Positions 27,300-35,462 are shown, counted from the first letter of the stretch. The stretch is 64,000 bases of DNA from Aristaeella sp045111455 (GCA_045111455.1 JBGUGL010000020.1:122580-186579), one strand, 5' to 3'. The notes: generated from the sequence alone by a model not told the origin. Numbers and translations are program-made.

Positions 27300-28682
27300 G
27301 TGTTGCAGGTACTGAAAAAGGCAAAAGAAGAAGGTCTCTCACTGAAAACCACATCCGTCATGATGATCATCATGACCCTGATCATCATGACTGGTTTGCT
27401 GTTCTCCGGAATCCGTGCATTCCACAGCTTCCGGGATATGGAAAAATCCACAAATGATTATATCAGGATGGAGGAAGCCGCCTCCGAACTGATGGACGCT
27501 TCGGATTACCTGACTGATGAAGCCCAGTGTTATACGGTCATGGGTGACCGTATGCATCTGGACAACTATTTCCGGGAAGTCGAATCTGTCCGCCGGCGGG
27601 AGCATGCCATCGCTGTCATGGAGACCTATCTGCCGGGCTCCCCTGCCCTGCAGAAGCTGAAAGACGGCATGGCTGAATCTGTCACCCTCATGGAACGTGA
27701 ATACTACGCCATGAAGCTGGTCCTGGAATCACAGGGGGACGCGGATCTGCCCAAAGCCCTGAAAAGCATTGTACTCAGTGAAGAGGACAGCGCCCTGGAG
27801 CCGGAGCAGAAAACCGCCCTGGCCCGGCGTATTGTCCACGATACCGCCTATTATGAGCAGAAAAACCGTGTCCGTGCCAATATGGCCGAATGTGTGGAGG
27901 TGCTGAAAACCGGCACCTACGGAACCCAGCAGGATATGACCGCTAAATTCAGGCGTGACCTGCTCCTGATGGGTGCCCTCATCGTCATCCAGTCCCTGGC
28001 CGTGTTCCTGATGATGTGGCTGACCCGTCATCTGGGCGTGAACCCGGTGCTTCGAGCCGTGGACCATATCAAAAAAGACCAGACGATTCCCATCGTGGGT
28101 GCCTCTGAATTCCGGTACCTTGCCGGCACCTACAATGTGATGTACAGCGCCTATAAGAAAAGTATTGAAAACCTGAATTTCAAAGCATCCCACGATGAAC
28201 TGACCGGCGTTTACAACCGGGCAGGCTATGAACTGATCCGGACCAGCGTGGATCTTTCCTCCACCGCTATGCTGCTGTTTGATGCCGATACCTTCAAGGA
28301 AATCAATGATACCTTCGGCCATGAAACCGGCGACCGGGTGCTGAAAAAGATTTCCGCAGCCCTGAAGAACAATTTCCGTTCGGACGACTATATCTGCCGA
28401 ATCGGCGGAGATGAATTTGTGGTCTTCATGGTGCATATCTCCGGCGATCCCGGTAAGCTGATTGAAGACAAAGTCATCCGGATCAACCAGGAGCTGAGCA
28501 ATGTGGCGGACGGTCTGCCGCCCATCACCCTCAGTGCGGGCGTTTCCTTTGACCCGGAAAACACAGACCCCGCGGAAATGTTCCGCCAGGCGGATATTGC
28601 CCTGTACTATGTCAAGGACAACGGCCGGAATGACTGCTGCTTCTACTCAGACGCCCTGAAAGGAAAATCAAAGCCGGAATAA
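27300..28682 (+). CDS. Membrane diguanylate cyclase (GGDEF)
   Basis: The 460-residue enzyme should make cyclic di-GMP. An N-terminal helix (about 19-40) and a second at about 222-245 enclose an extracytoplasmic helical sensor region. A linker then leads to a GGDEF domain from about 290 (SHDELTGVYNRAGYE), with the active site in RIGGDEFVVF intact. No EAL domain or clear inhibitory RxxD site is seen. The start is uncertain: GGAGG precedes GTG at 27300 by about 5 bases and TTG at 27303 by 8, and a GTG at 27285 has no site. The gene stands alone and is followed by a terminator. Confidence 0.9.
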   Translation: MLQVLKKAKEEGLSLKTTSVMMIIMTLIIMTGLLFSGIRAFHSFRDMEKSTNDYIRMEEAASELMDASDYLTDEAQCYTVMGDRMHLDNYFREVESVRRREHAIAVMETYLPGSPALQKLKDGMAESVTLMEREYYAMKLVLESQGDADLPKALKSIVLSEEDSALEPEQKTALARRIVHDTAYYEQKNRVRANMAECVEVLKTGTYGTQQDMTAKFRRDLLLMGALIVIQSLAVFLMMWLTRHLGVNPVLRAVDHIKKDQTIPIVGASEFRYLAGTYNVMYSAYKKSIENLNFKASHDELTGVYNRAGYELIRTSVDLSSTAMLLFDADTFKEINDTFGHETGDRVLKKISAALKNNFRSDDYICRIGGDEFVVFMVHISGDPGKLIEDKVIRINQELSNVADGLPPITLSAGVSFDPENTDPAEMFRQADIALYYVKDNGRNDCCFYSDALKGKSKPE

Positions 28683-28701
28683 AACAGATTCGTCGGAGCC
28701 A

Positions 28702-28731
28702 AGGGCCCTTTCCTGCGGGAAAGGCCTTTTT
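28702..28731 (+). terminator. Terminator after the diguanylate cyclase
   Basis: GGCCCTTTCC and GGAAAGGCC pair around TGCG, followed by TTTTT. Confidence 0.7.
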
Positions 28732-28784
28732 GCATCCGTTCTGCTTTTCCTGTGTACAAAGAAAAATAAAACTGTCTGTCCGGG

Positions 28785-28835
28785 TTGACAAGGCACGGAA
28801 AGCGTGCTATAAAATTACCTATAATACAGATAGGT
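28785..28835 (+). promoter_or_regulatory. cysK operon promoter with ACCTAT-N7-ATAGGT operator
   Basis: TTGACA (28785-28790) and TATAAA (28808-28813) are 17 bases apart. Directly after the -10, over the expected start site, lies the inverted repeat ACCTAT (28817-28822), seven bases, ATAGGT (28830-28835). The same half-site occurs at the promoters of the Rrf2 gene and of the importer operon in this window. Confidence 0.8.
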
Positions 28836-28951
28836 TATCTGTGTATTGGAGATGAAGCGCTGTGCGGCAGTTTCCCGGCAAACGATGTTGACCCGGTCAC
28901 AGGACGGTATGAGAACTGATGAATAACAAACCGGGAGGAGTATAACGGATT

Positions 28952-29881
28952 ATGAAAACATATGACAGAATTACCGACCTGATCGGGGGAACTCCGCTTC
29001 TCAGGCTTACAAACTATAACAGGCTGAACTCCCTGGGGGCAGTCATCTATGGCAAACTGGAATATTTCAATCCTGCCGGCAGCGTAAAAGACCGGATCGC
29101 AAAGGCAATGATCGACGACGCTGAAGCCAAGGGCATCCTGAAGCCTGACTCCGTGATCATTGAGCCTACCAGCGGCAACACCGGGATCGGCCTGGCCGCT
29201 GTCGCAGCTGCCCGCGGCTACCGGATCATCCTGACCATGCCTGAAACCATGAGCATTGAACGCCGCAACCTGCTGAAGGCCTACGGGGCCGAGCTCGTGC
29301 TGACGGAGGGTGCCCGGGGCATGAAGGGCGCCATTGAAAAGGCGCACGAGCTTGCGGCCGATATTCCGCACAGCTTCATCCCCAGCCAGTTTACAAACAT
29401 TGCCAATCCGGAAGCCCACCGGGCCACCACCGGTCCCGAAATCTGGGAGGATACCGACGGGAAAGTGGATATTTTCGTTGCAGGTGTCGGCACAGGCGGC
29501 ACCGTGTCCGGCGTGGGGCAGTATCTGAAGGAAAAGAACCCCGGAGTAAAAATCGTGGCCGTTGAACCTGCCGGTTCTCCCATGCTCACCAAAGGCACCT
29601 CCGGTCCGCATAAGATCCAGGGCATCGGCGCCGGCTTCGTCCCGGACACCCTGGATACCGGGATCTATGATGAAGTAATCGCCGTTGATAACGAGGATGC
29701 CTTTGATACCGGGAGAACCCTGGCCAGGAAGGAAGGCCTGCTGGTCGGAATCTCCTCCGGCGCCGCTGTCTGGGCTGCCACCGAACTCGCCAGGCGCCCT
29801 GAAAACAAGGGCAAAATCATCGTAGCGCTGCTCCCGGATACCGGTGAGCGCTACCTGTCCACCCCCATGTTCTCTGATTAA
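28952..29881 (+). CDS. cysK: Cysteine synthase A (O-acetylserine sulfhydrylase)
   Basis: The 309-residue PLP enzyme makes cysteine from O-acetylserine and sulfide. PLP is held by the Lys in NPAGSVKDRIA. The substrate loop is EPTSGNTGIGLA, the phosphate-binding Gly loop GTGGTVSGVGQYL, and the C-terminal part has GISSGAAVWA. GGGAGGA lies about 12 bases before the ATG. A second CysK-like gene (32758) has EGTAGNTG in place of EPTSGNTG, so the two probably differ in substrate. It is first in an operon of sulfur amino acid genes and has an operator-like palindrome at its promoter. Confidence 0.95.
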   Translation: MKTYDRITDLIGGTPLLRLTNYNRLNSLGAVIYGKLEYFNPAGSVKDRIAKAMIDDAEAKGILKPDSVIIEPTSGNTGIGLAAVAAARGYRIILTMPETMSIERRNLLKAYGAELVLTEGARGMKGAIEKAHELAADIPHSFIPSQFTNIANPEAHRATTGPEIWEDTDGKVDIFVAGVGTGGTVSGVGQYLKEKNPGVKIVAVEPAGSPMLTKGTSGPHKIQGIGAGFVPDTLDTGIYDEVIAVDNEDAFDTGRTLARKEGLLVGISSGAAVWAATELARRPENKGKIIVALLPDTGERYLSTPMFSD

Positions 29882-29897
29882 CCGGAAGAGGGATGAA

Positions 29898-30029
29898 ATG
29901 ATGAAATCTGCAGCATGGTCTCCGGTCAGCCGGAACAGTTTCAGCGGAACGGTCGAGTACCGTTCCGTCCGTTCCGCTGCCTCCGCAGCCATGTGCTGCT
30001 GTCTGTGTTGTAAGGACACAGGCGGCTGA
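29898..30029 (+). CDS. Candidate cysteine-rich leader peptide between cysK and the methyltransferase
   Basis: A 43-residue ORF with GGAAGAGGG 5-8 bases before tandem ATG codons. It begins MMKSAAWSPVSRN and ends MCCCLCCKDTGG, with five Cys codons in six positions just before the stop. A hairpin with a T-rich tail follows at 30056-30118. The arrangement fits a cysteine-tRNA-sensitive attenuator controlling the downstream genes of the operon. The ORF has no similarity I recognise, and its translation is unproven. Confidence 0.5.
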   Translation: MMKSAAWSPVSRNSFSGTVEYRSVRSAASAAMCCCLCCKDTGG

Positions 30030-30055
30030 TCAACGTATCCCTGCGCATACTGATT

Positions 30056-30118
30056 CCCGCCTGTTCCGGATCCGCCAGGTGCTGCGGAATGTGAACACGG
30101 CGGGATTTCTTTATTTCC
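30056..30118 (+). terminator. Terminator-like hairpin after the Cys-rich ORF
   Basis: CCCGCC-TGTTC and GAACA-C-GGCGGG form an 11-bp stem with one bulge, followed by ATTTCTTTATTTCC. It lies between the leader ORF and the methyltransferase gene, inside the operon. Confidence 0.6.
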
Positions 30119-30140
30119 TGAATGATGAAGAGGTGATTCT

Positions 30141-31076
30141 ATGATCGATGACATGGAAAGCATCACAGCAAAGCTTTGCTCCTTCGCTCGAGCTTACCAT
30201 TCGAACCATGAAAAGAACAAAATTTTCGATGATTATCTCGCCTATGACCTCATGGGCAAGGAGGAATACGACGAGATTGGCCAGCTGATCGAACATGAAT
30301 ATGATAAAACCCTGTTTGACCAGGCTTATACCTTCAGCGGAAGAAGAATCCGCGACAAGCTGAACCGGTACATCTCCCCCATCCCCCTCTCCCGGGCCGC
30401 CTTCGCGGAACGGGAACTTGCCCGTTTCACCTGGCAGCGGGGAGAATGCCAGTATGTGATCTGCGGTGCCGGTATGGATACCTTTGCTTTCCGGAACGAT
30501 AACCCCAATATCCGGGTTTTCGAAATCGACCATCCGGATACCCAGCGTTACAAGCTGGAAAAAATCCGGTCCCTGGAATGGAACATCCCGGCCAATGTGC
30601 GTTATGTCTCTGTGGATTTCGGAAAGGATGACATGGCGGAGGAACTGAAGAAAGCCGGCTATAATCCGACCGCACCTTCCTTCTTTGCAATTCTCGGGGT
30701 CACCTATTACCTGACGCTTCCGGTCTTTGAGGAAACCCTGGAACGCATCGGCGCCATTTCCTCCTTTGGAAGCAAACTGGTTTTCGACTTCCCGGATGAT
30801 ACCACCTTTTCTCCGGAAACAGCGGAGAGGGTTCACCGGCTGTCTGAAATTACCAGTTCTCTCGGGGAGGAAATGCAGCACGGTTACGCGCTGTCCGAAG
30901 TGGCAGGGGCCCTGGAGCGGCACGGCTTCTTGCTGGATGAGCATAATTCTCCGGAAAGGATCCAGAAGCGGTTTTTCGACGGCCGGACCGATGGCCAGAA
31001 AGCTTACGAAAACATCCATTTCATCCTGGCGAAAAAAGGCGACCGCTTCAACGACAGCTATTACCTGTATATCTGA
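30141..31076 (+). CDS. SAM-dependent methyltransferase, LCM/UPF0677-like
   Basis: A 311-residue class I methyltransferase of the leucine carboxyl methyltransferase-like group. The SAM site is QYVICGAGMDTFAFR (motif I), followed by VFEIDHPDTQRYKLEKI (motif II, acidic ribose contact) and FFAILGVTYYL (motif IV region). The substrate is unknown. In Bacillus subtilis a methyltransferase gene (yrrT) opens the mtnN-mccA-mccB operon. Here an unrelated-looking methyltransferase holds the same position, which suggests it supplies S-adenosylhomocysteine for recycling; that is inference. GAGGTG lies 6 bases before the ATG. Confidence 0.85.
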   Translation: MIDDMESITAKLCSFARAYHSNHEKNKIFDDYLAYDLMGKEEYDEIGQLIEHEYDKTLFDQAYTFSGRRIRDKLNRYISPIPLSRAAFAERELARFTWQRGECQYVICGAGMDTFAFRNDNPNIRVFEIDHPDTQRYKLEKIRSLEWNIPANVRYVSVDFGKDDMAEELKKAGYNPTAPSFFAILGVTYYLTLPVFEETLERIGAISSFGSKLVFDFPDDTTFSPETAERVHRLSEITSSLGEEMQHGYALSEVAGALERHGFLLDEHNSPERIQKRFFDGRTDGQKAYENIHFILAKKGDRFNDSYYLYI

Positions 31077-31114
31077 TTTTGCATCCAAAGCTTCTGCATA
31101 AAGGAGAGAACACC

Positions 31115-31570
31115 ATGGAGAAAATAGCCAGCTTCTCGGTTGATCACGACCGGCTGGAAAAAGGAATGTACATATCCCGTGTGGACGGTGACGTGGTCAC
31201 CTATGATATCCGCATGAAAAAGCCCAACGGAGGCGATTACCTTGGTTATGCCGAGCTTCATACCTTCGAGCATTTGTTCGCCACCTATGCAAGGAACAGC
31301 GCTTACAGGGACAGCGTGGTCTATGTGGGGCCCATGGGCTGCCGTACAGGGTTCTACCTGCTGCTGCGCGATGCGGTCAGCGCCGGGGATGCAATCCGCC
31401 TGGTCAGGCAGTCCTTCAGTTTCATCTCGGAATTTGAAGGGGCCATTCCCGGTGCCGAACGCCGGGAATGCGGCAATTACCTGGAACATGATCTGGCCGG
31501 TGCCCGGCGTACCGCTGAGGATATGCTCCGGGTGCTGAAAAACTGGAATACCAATAAGCTTGCGTACTGA
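31115..31570 (+). CDS. luxS: S-ribosylhomocysteine lyase
   Basis: LuxS splits S-ribosylhomocysteine into homocysteine and DPD, the precursor of autoinducer-2. At 151 residues it is normal length. The metal site is HTFEH (His49, Glu52, His53) together with the later Cys in RECGNYLEHDL. The catalytic Cys76 lies in VGPMGCRTGFYLL. The N-terminus SFSVDHDRLEKGMYISR is typical. AAGGAG lies 9 bases before the ATG. Its position between a methyltransferase and the mccB/mccA pair says its main job here is homocysteine supply for cysteine formation. The upstream nucleosidase (Pfs/MtnN) is not in the window. Confidence 0.95.
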   Translation: MEKIASFSVDHDRLEKGMYISRVDGDVVTYDIRMKKPNGGDYLGYAELHTFEHLFATYARNSAYRDSVVYVGPMGCRTGFYLLLRDAVSAGDAIRLVRQSFSFISEFEGAIPGAERRECGNYLEHDLAGARRTAEDMLRVLKNWNTNKLAY

Positions 31571-31597
31571 TTCAGGCGCAGAACGGAGGAAAAGAAT

Positions 31598-32755
31598 ATG
31601 GCACAGTACAGAAAAACAGGCACCGCTCTGATTCACGGCGGTATTTACGGCGACAGGGTCACCGGGGCAGTCAATACCCCGATTTACCAGACCTCCACCT
31701 ATGAGCAGCAGGGCCTGGGAGAAAACACCGGCTGGGAGTACTCCCGGACAGGCAATCCCACCCGGGCAGCGCTGGAAGCGCTGATTGCGGAACTGGAAGG
31801 CGGCATTGCCGGCTTCGCCTTCGGTTCCGGCATGGCTGCCATCACCGCCGTGCTGACGCTTTTCAAAGCCGGTGACAAGGTCATCATTTCATCCAATGTA
31901 TACGGCGGCACCTTCCGGGTGCTGGACAAGGTTTTTAAAAACTTCAGCCTCGGCTATGAGATTGTGGATACCTCCGATCCGGCAAACCTGGAAAAGAACA
32001 TCACCCCGGAGGTGAAAGCCATCCTCGTGGAAAGCCCGGCGAACCCGCTCCTGACAGTCACAGACCTGGCAGCTGTGGCTCGGATTGCGAAGGACCGCGG
32101 TATCCTTTCCATTGTGGACAACACCTTTATGACGCCCTATCTTCAGCGTCCCCTGGAACTGGGTGTCGATATTGTCGTCCACAGCGCCACAAAATACCTG
32201 GGCGGCCACAGTGATCTTGTTGCCGGTCTGGTGGTGGTAAACAACAGCCTCCTGGCGGAACGGCTGGCCTTCATCCAGAATGCCACAGGCGGGGTCCTGG
32301 GGCCCTTTGATTCCTTCCTGCTGATCCGCGGCATCAAGACCCTCGGCGTCCGGATGGACCGTCACGTGGAAAACGCGGAAAAAGCCGCCGCCTTCCTGAA
32401 AAACCATAAAGCCGTGAAGAAAGTGTACTACCCCGGGCTGCCTGATGCGCAGGGCTATGAAATCAACAGGCGCCAGGCCCGAAACGGCGGTGCGATGATT
32501 TCCTTTGAGCTGGACGGGCATTATAACATCCGTAAATTCTTCAAAGCGCTGAAACTGATTGCCCTGGCTGAAAGCCTCGGCGGCGTGGAGAGCCTGGTCT
32601 GCCATCCGGCCAGCATGACCCATGCTTCCATTCCGAAAGAAGTGCGGGAGAAGGTCGGCATCACCGACGGCCTCATCCGCCTGTCCGTCGGCATTGAGGA
32701 TATTGAGGACCTGCTGGCGGATCTTGATCAGGCTATTGCGGAAAGTGAGGAATAA
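31598..32755 (+). CDS. mccB: Cystathionine gamma-lyase / homocysteine gamma-lyase (MccB-like)
   Basis: A 385-residue Cys/Met-metabolism PLP enzyme. Key sites are YSRTGNPTR, FGSGMAAITAV, the DNTF motif, the PLP Lys in VVHSATKYLGGHSD, and the C-terminal SLGGVESLVCHPASMTHAS. Sequence alone does not separate gamma-lyase from gamma-synthase. The adjacent CBS-like mccA and upstream luxS favour cystathionine gamma-lyase, giving cysteine, 2-oxobutanoate and ammonia. AGGAGG lies about 8 bases upstream of the ATG. It is separated from mccA by only 2 bases. Confidence 0.9.
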   Translation: MAQYRKTGTALIHGGIYGDRVTGAVNTPIYQTSTYEQQGLGENTGWEYSRTGNPTRAALEALIAELEGGIAGFAFGSGMAAITAVLTLFKAGDKVIISSNVYGGTFRVLDKVFKNFSLGYEIVDTSDPANLEKNITPEVKAILVESPANPLLTVTDLAAVARIAKDRGILSIVDNTFMTPYLQRPLELGVDIVVHSATKYLGGHSDLVAGLVVVNNSLLAERLAFIQNATGGVLGPFDSFLLIRGIKTLGVRMDRHVENAEKAAAFLKNHKAVKKVYYPGLPDAQGYEINRRQARNGGAMISFELDGHYNIRKFFKALKLIALAESLGGVESLVCHPASMTHASIPKEVREKVGITDGLIRLSVGIEDIEDLLADLDQAIAESEE

Positions 32756-32757
32756 AT

Positions 32758-33669
32758 ATGAGCTATTTTGAGTCAACCCAGGATCTGATTGGCAACACCC
32801 CCCTCGTAAAACTGACCCATCTGGGGCTTCCTGAAGGTGCCAGCCTGTTTGCGAAGCTGGAACTGTACAATCCGGGCGGCAGTGTCAAGGACAGGATCGG
32901 CCGTTCCATGATCGAGGATGCCGAGCGGAAAGGACTGCTGAAGCCCGGCGGAACGATTGTTGAAGGCACGGCGGGCAACACCGGCCTCGGCATTGCTTTT
33001 GCCGCGCTGAACCGGGGATACCGCGTGATCTTTGTGGTTCCGACAAAATTCTCCGTGGAAAAGCAGACGCTGATGCGGGCTTTGGGAGCGGAAATCATCA
33101 ACACGCCCCGGGAGGAAGGTATGCTGGGAGCGGAAGCCCGGGCGGAAGAGCTCCGCGCGTCCATACCCGGCGCCGTAACCCTCCGGCAGTTCAAAAACAT
33201 GGCCAATCCGAAAGCCCATTATGAAACAACCGGTCCGGAAATCTGGCGCGACCTCGGCGGAAAGATTGACTACCTTGTAGCCGGCGCCGGCAGCGGCGGT
33301 ACCTATTCCGGTGTGGTCCGCTATCTGAAGGAGCAGAATCCGGCTGTTCGGGGAATCCTGGCCGATCCGGTGGGATCCACCATGGGCGGCGGCGAGCACG
33401 GGGACTATAACATCGAAGGCATCGGCAATGACTTTGTTGCGGATACCATGGATATGTCCCTGGTGGATGAAGTGATCAAGATTGATGACAGTGATGCCTT
33501 TGCCGGTGCCCGGGAACTGGCCCGGAAGGAAGGCATTTTCGGCGGTTCCTCCTCCGGAGCTGCGCTGAGCGCGGCCAAAAAACTCATTGCGTCAGGAGCC
33601 CGGGGCAATATCGCGGTCATCCTGCCTGACCGGGGCGACCGTTACTTCAGCAAAAACCTGTATGAATGA
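32758..33669 (+). CDS. mccA: CysK-family synthase, probable O-acetylserine-dependent cystathionine beta-synthase
   Basis: The 303-residue fold-type II PLP enzyme has PLP Lys in NPGGSVKDRIG, substrate loop VEGTAGNTGLGIAF, glycine loop GSGGTYSGVVRYL and GGSSSGAALSA. The EGTAGNTG loop (in place of the TSGNTG of CysK) and its place after mccB match MccA-type enzymes, which condense homocysteine with activated serine to cystathionine. It lacks the C-terminal CBS domains of the eukaryotic enzyme. Together with luxS and mccB it completes reverse transsulfuration. It ends the operon, with a GC-rich hairpin after the stop. Confidence 0.85.
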   Translation: MSYFESTQDLIGNTPLVKLTHLGLPEGASLFAKLELYNPGGSVKDRIGRSMIEDAERKGLLKPGGTIVEGTAGNTGLGIAFAALNRGYRVIFVVPTKFSVEKQTLMRALGAEIINTPREEGMLGAEARAEELRASIPGAVTLRQFKNMANPKAHYETTGPEIWRDLGGKIDYLVAGAGSGGTYSGVVRYLKEQNPAVRGILADPVGSTMGGGEHGDYNIEGIGNDFVADTMDMSLVDEVIKIDDSDAFAGARELARKEGIFGGSSSGAALSAAKKLIASGARGNIAVILPDRGDRYFSKNLYE

Positions 33670-33674
33670 AATCA

Positions 33675-33711
33675 GGCGCGCCTGAAAGCCAGACGCGCCG
33701 TTTCCTCTTTA
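33675..33711 (+). terminator. Weak terminator after mccA
   Basis: GGCGCG and CGCGCC form a 6-bp stem with a 13-base loop, followed by GTTTCCTCTTT. The stem is short, so efficiency is uncertain. Confidence 0.5.
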
Positions 33712-33729
33712 TAAAATATAAAATCCGTT

Positions 33730-34167
33730 TCAGATTACATAGTCGTTCGCGTACCGCGCCCGCTGCCGGTCCAGGATATCCTGCAGCGTGATGCTGTCAA
33801 GATATTCATTGATTGCCCGGGAAAGGCCCTGCCAGACCGGAAGCATCACACATTCCGCGCTGCGTTCGCATTCCACAGGATCCTGCTCTGCACAGTCCAC
33901 AGGGGCCAGGGAGCCCTCCGTACAGCGCAGAATATCCCCCACCGTGTATTTTTCAGGAGATCCTGCCAGCATATAACCGCCCTGGGAACCGCGGTTGGCC
34001 CGGAGTATGCCGGTCTTGTTCAGAATCGGGATAATCTGCTCCAGGTATTTCTTTGATATGTTCTGTCGCGTCGCAATCTCATTCAGGGAGATATACCCGG
34101 CCTGCTGATGTTCCGCAAGGTCAATCAGCAGTCGGAGCGCGTAACGGCCTTTGGTGGAAATCTTCAT
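33730..34167 (-). CDS. Rrf2-family regulator, CymR-like
   Basis: A 145-residue Rrf2 winged-helix protein (MKISTKGRYALRLLIDLAEH, then EIATRQNISKKYLEQIIPILNKTGIL and RGSQGGYML). Three Cys residues lie at VDC, VEC and AEC in the segment where IscR-type members hold an Fe-S cluster, whereas Bacillus CymR lacks such a triad, so cluster binding is possible. CymR represses cysteine genes, including mccAB, and responds through CysK. Location next to the mcc operon and the shared promoter motif favour a sulfur role. The start was placed at the second in-frame ATG, with GAGG 8 bases upstream; the first ATG is too close. Confidence 0.88.
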   Translation of the reverse strand: MKISTKGRYALRLLIDLAEHQQAGYISLNEIATRQNISKKYLEQIIPILNKTGILRANRGSQGGYMLAGSPEKYTVGDILRCTEGSLAPVDCAEQDPVECERSAECVMLPVWQGLSRAINEYLDSITLQDILDRQRARYANDYVI

Positions 34168-34190
34168 CTTCATTACCTCGCAATCTTATA

Positions 34191-34224
34191 ACCTAATAAT
34201 ACCATCTATTTTGTAGGAATTCAA
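34191..34224 (-). promoter_or_regulatory. Promoter of the Rrf2 gene with ACCTA-type motif
   Basis: On the minus strand TTGAAT (34219-34224) and TATTAT (34196-34201) are 17 bases apart. ACCTAATAATACC (plus strand 34191-34203) overlaps the -10 and resembles ACCTATAATACA at the cysK promoter and ACCTATTATACC at the importer promoter, with one extra base. Autoregulation is likely. Confidence 0.6.
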
Positions 34225-34256
34225 GAACAGGCTCTGAAAGCCGCAAGGAGAAGCAA

Positions 34257-35198
34257 ATGACAATACAGCAGCTGAAATATGTGATCGCCATCTCGGAATC
34301 AGGATCCTACAACAAAGCAGCGGAAATTCTCTATATTTCCCAGCCTTCCCTCACCAACTCCATCCGGGACCTGGAACGGGAGATCGGCGTCACTGTTTTT
34401 AACCGCGGCGGTCGGGGCGCCACCCTGACCAATGACGGAATGGAATTCATCCAGTATGCCCGCCAGGTGGTCGGCCAGTATGACCGGCTGCTGGAAAAGT
34501 ACGGCAAAGGCGGCACGCTGAAGAAGAAATTCGGCATTTCAACCCAGCATTATTCCTTCGCGGTAAAGAGTTTCGTGGAAATGGTCAAGCAATTCGGCAC
34601 CGAGGAATACGAATTTGCGATCCGGGAAACCCGGACCCGGGAAGTCATCGATGATGTTGCCTCCGGAAACAGCGAGATCGGCATCCTGTATCTCAGCGAT
34701 TTCAACCGCAAGGCCATCGGGAAACTGCTGCGGACAAACGGTCTGGAATTCCGTCACCTGATCGGCTGCAACCCTTACGTTTACCTCTGGAAATGCCACC
34801 CGCTGGCCGGCCGTAAAACCATCCGCTTCAGTGATCTGGCAGATTACCCCTGCCTGTCCTTTGAGCAGGGAGCTGCCGGCTCCTTCTATTTTGCCGAAGA
34901 GATTCTCAGCACCAGCGAATATCCCAGGACCATCAAGGCCAATGACCGGGCCACTGTCCTTAATCTCATGGTCGGTCTCAACGGTTATACCCTCTGCTCC
35001 GGCATCATCTGTGAGGAACTGAACGGTTCCGATTATATTGCCGTTCCCTTCGAGCCTGACGAGGATGCCGCCGGCAGCCGCATGGAAATCGGATATATTG
35101 TCAGAAAAAACATGATTCTCAGCCATGTGGCGGAACTGTACATTACAGAGCTTGACCAGTATCTGAACGGCCGCGGCCGGGTCAGGCCGGACACCTGA
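34257..35198 (+). CDS. LysR-family transcriptional regulator
   Basis: The 313-residue protein has the usual LysR layout: an N-terminal helix-turn-helix (about 1-60; SGSYNKAAEILYISQPSLTNSIRDLEREIGVTVFNR) and a two-lobed effector domain from about 95. It is divergent from the Rrf2 gene and lies upstream of the importer/oxidoreductase operon, in the same orientation. LysR proteins such as CysB, Cbl and CysL control sulfur genes in other bacteria, and that role is plausible here, with the effector unknown. GGAG lies 6 bases before the ATG. The two regulators flanking one intergenic region suggest layered control of sulfur uptake. Confidence 0.88.
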   Translation: MTIQQLKYVIAISESGSYNKAAEILYISQPSLTNSIRDLEREIGVTVFNRGGRGATLTNDGMEFIQYARQVVGQYDRLLEKYGKGGTLKKKFGISTQHYSFAVKSFVEMVKQFGTEEYEFAIRETRTREVIDDVASGNSEIGILYLSDFNRKAIGKLLRTNGLEFRHLIGCNPYVYLWKCHPLAGRKTIRFSDLADYPCLSFEQGAAGSFYFAEEILSTSEYPRTIKANDRATVLNLMVGLNGYTLCSGIICEELNGSDYIAVPFEPDEDAAGSRMEIGYIVRKNMILSHVAELYITELDQYLNGRGRVRPDT

Positions 35199-35252
35199 CC
35201 CGGATATATCCGCACGCGCAAATACAAATATCCCTTATAGTCACAGGCTATT

Positions 35253-35303
35253 ACCTATTATACCTATAGGATATTAGACAAATTGGCTTGTATACAGTAT
35301 CAT
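35253..35303 (+). promoter_or_regulatory. Promoter and operator of the importer/oxidoreductase operon
   Basis: TAGACA (35275-35280) and TATCAT (35298-35303) are 17 bases apart. Just upstream of the -35 lies ACCTAT (35253-35258), seven bases, ATAGGA (35266-35271), the same inverted-repeat architecture as at the cysK promoter. Confidence 0.7.
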
Positions 35304-35333
35304 AGGCTCATCGACGGAAAGGAGGAACGAACG

Positions 35334-35429
35334 ATGATGAACACGCATCAGGCGCGAATGAACATGTGTACATGTACGATGCGGTCCGGCGTTTCCTGTA
35401 TCGGCCGATGTTGTATGTCCCGAATGTGA
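35334..35429 (+). CDS. Cys/Met-rich leader peptide before the importer operon
   Basis: A 31-residue ORF with an ideal AAAGGAGG site 8 bases before tandem ATG codons. It has five Cys and seven Met (segments MCTCTMRSGVSC and GRCCMSRM) and ends at TGA. A terminator follows 33 bases later. The strong ribosome site, the sulfur amino acid bias and the terminator together make a leader-peptide attenuator likely. I know no described leader with this sequence. It mirrors the Cys-rich ORF at 29898-30029. Confidence 0.65.
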   Translation: MMNTHQARMNMCTCTMRSGVSCIGRCCMSRM

Positions 35430-35462
35430 CGGGCCATCTGCGATATCCGATAAGCGAAACAC

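Noticed and set aside
28852..28926. 24-codon ORF in the cysK leader (MKRCAAVSRQTMLTRSQDGM...)
   Set aside because: GGAG touches its ATG, only one Cys is present and no terminator follows, so it is not supported as a leader peptide like the two reported.
28814..28951. T-box or SAM riboswitch before cysK
   Set aside because: I looked for the T-box consensus and SAM-type stems; neither is visible, and no terminator is present in this leader.
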